Source of the DNA: Spirochaetaceae bacterium
GTDB lineage: Bacteria; Spirochaetota; Spirochaetia; DSM-2461
Assembly (NCBI GenBank): GCA_016342385.1
Contig: JAEINM010000190.1
Span: 1 to 7,608 of the forward strand
Reading direction: 5' to 3'
Length of the DNA: 7,608 nt
In this document: positions 6,767 through 7,608 of the stretch, piece after piece
Layout: every line of letters starts with the position of its first letter
Position numbering within the stretch: position 1 is the first letter of the stretch
Program-made: the position numbers and the translations under genes
The notes under the pieces: generated by a model
What the model saw: only the letters and a program-made list of their open reading frames with translations
The model's database searches: none
What the model was told of the DNA's origin: nothing

Positions 6767-6782
6767 TCAGAACCGGTGGAAT
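6750..6782. terminator. Weak hairpin between convergent genes
   Basis: ATTCC-CC-ACTGG (6750-6761) can pair with CCGGTGGAAT (6773-6782): two 5-bp helices, one containing a G-T pair, around a 2-nt bulge, with an 11-nt loop. It spans the stop of the P460 gene and the 38-bp gap before the convergent kinase gene. There is no T-tract on either strand, so it is at best an mRNA 3'-end structure and not a clear intrinsic terminator. Confidence 0.22.
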
Positions 6783-6804
6783 GGATATTCGAGATTATGA
6801 TTCA

Positions 6805-7608
6805 TTAGAGAGGAAGAGAAAAATAGAATTCCGCACCGCCATCGGGGCTCGGATTCACACCGATTTCACCGCTGTGGAGTTTTATAATTTTTCTGCATAT
6901 AGCTAATCCGAGTCCTGTAGACTTTTCTCCATTTGTCGAAAGAGCGGAAAGAGTCGCAAACTCTTTAAAAACATTTTTCATGTCTTCATCGGTCAGACCG
7001 GGACCTGTGTCTTTAATGGTAAAAAAGACTCTATCCTTTTCCCTTTTCAGATTAATGGTTACGACTCCGCAAACCGGAGTGAATTTTATGGCATTACTTA
7101 TAAAATTATCAATCACCTGTGTTATTCTGCCTACATCAAAAATCAGTTCCATGGCCGGTTCAGGATTAAAGAGGATTTCTATTTCTTTGGCTGCGGCTTG
7201 ACCCATAAAGATGAGATCTATTCTTTTCTCGATTAGATCAGAGAGAGAGGATTGAATAGGATTCAAATCACACTTTCCGCTCTCAATACTAGAGATATCG
7301 AGCAATTCATTAACCATCAAAAGCATTTGTTCAGATGTTTCTGATATGGCTTTAAGACCTCTTTTCGTTCTTTCGGGATTTTTATAGTTTGATTTCTGTA
7401 AGAGGAAACGGCAGGCCCCGACAATACTACCGAGAGGTCCTCTGATGTCATGAGCCGTCATACCCAGAAGAGAGTTCTTCTCCAGACTCAGCCTGTTGAC
7501 TTCCTTATAGGATTCTACCAGTTGGGCATGATTTAATACCCGGCAATAAAACTCATCATTAGTATAGGGCTTATATATAAAATCATTTGCTCCTATTTTA
7601 AGAAATTT
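6805..7608 (-). CDS. Hybrid REC-HisKA-HATPase sensor kinase, N-terminus beyond the window
   Basis: 267 residues are visible, in frame to the last base, so the 5' end lies outside and the ATG at 7461 is internal. The first visible residues (GANDFIYKPY) are the end of a receiver domain, with Lys13-Pro14 as the conserved switch lysine motif. A helical linker leads to HisKA with AHDIRGPLG, where His53 of the fragment is the phospho-acceptor. The ATPase domain follows: N box DNFISNAIKF (Asn168, Asn172), G1 DTGPG (200-204), G2 STGLGLAI (230-237) and a final GGAEFYFSLPL. No membrane segment is visible. The receiver is N-terminal, so its phosphorylation could control the kinase. The gene converges on the heme-kinase operon with 38 bp between stops, which makes a phosphorelay link possible but unproven. 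The acceptor aspartate of the receiver is outside the window. Confidence 0.92.
   Translation of the reverse strand, partial: KFLKIGANDFIYKPYTNDEFYCRVLNHAQLVESYKEVNRLSLEKNSLLGMTAHDIRGPLGSIVGACRFLLQKSNYKNPERTKRGLKAISETSEQMLLMVNELLDISSIESGKCDLNPIQSSLSDLIEKRIDLIFMGQAAAKEIEILFNPEPAMELIFDVGRITQVIDNFISNAIKFTPVCGVVTINLKREKDRVFFTIKDTGPGLTDEDMKNVFKEFATLSALSTNGEKSTGLGLAICRKIIKLHSGEIGVNPSPDGGAEFYFSLPL

Noticed and set aside
6691..6906. Plus-strand open frame of 71 residues after the heme motif of the P460 gene
   Set aside because: It starts inside the P460 gene in another frame and ends inside the convergent kinase gene; no family features and no start signal.

Overview
The window looks like a chromosomal segment of a free-living, motile, Gram-negative-type bacterium, most likely a spirochaete. 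This is an inference from CheX-type chemotaxis phosphatase, loose lipoprotein signal sequences, a probable TTG start, PEGA-domain proteins and moderately AT-rich DNA with strong purine-rich ribosome binding sites. No rRNA or other marker gene is present to prove it. No tRNA, rRNA, CRISPR array, insertion sequence or long repeat was seen.

Layout. (1) 1-3135, minus strand: recQ (a short RecQ helicase), then a secreted trypsin-like protease with two C-terminal PEGA domains, then a small lipoprotein that runs off the left edge. (2) 3136-3259: a 124-bp divergent intergenic region with candidate promoters for both sides. (3) 3260-6766, plus strand: four tightly packed genes, namely a single-domain CheY-like response regulator, CheX, a membrane sensor kinase and a cytochrome P460-family heme lipoprotein. 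Junctions are a 4-nt overlap, 0 nt and 1 nt, so this is almost certainly one operon. (4) 6805-7608, minus strand: the C-terminal part of a REC-HisKA-HATPase hybrid kinase, convergent with the operon and cut by the right edge.

The most notable content is the four-gene operon. Its kinase joins a periplasmic sensor region carrying a c-type heme motif (CRTCH), a HAMP domain, a PAS-like region, an internal CheA-type HPt domain (H478) and a CheA-type ATPase domain. It lacks the CheW-like coupling domain, and no chemoreceptor or CheW gene is in the window. It therefore looks like a chemoreceptor and CheA merged into one protein, with its own CheY (phospho-acceptor D54) and its own CheX (ExxN motif). 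The last gene encodes a second exported c-heme protein. The inferred model is that a redox state or gaseous ligand (NO, CO or O2) seen in the periplasm controls HPt phosphorylation, phosphate passes to the CheY-like protein, and CheX removes it. The REC domain of the convergent hybrid kinase is a possible second phosphate acceptor.
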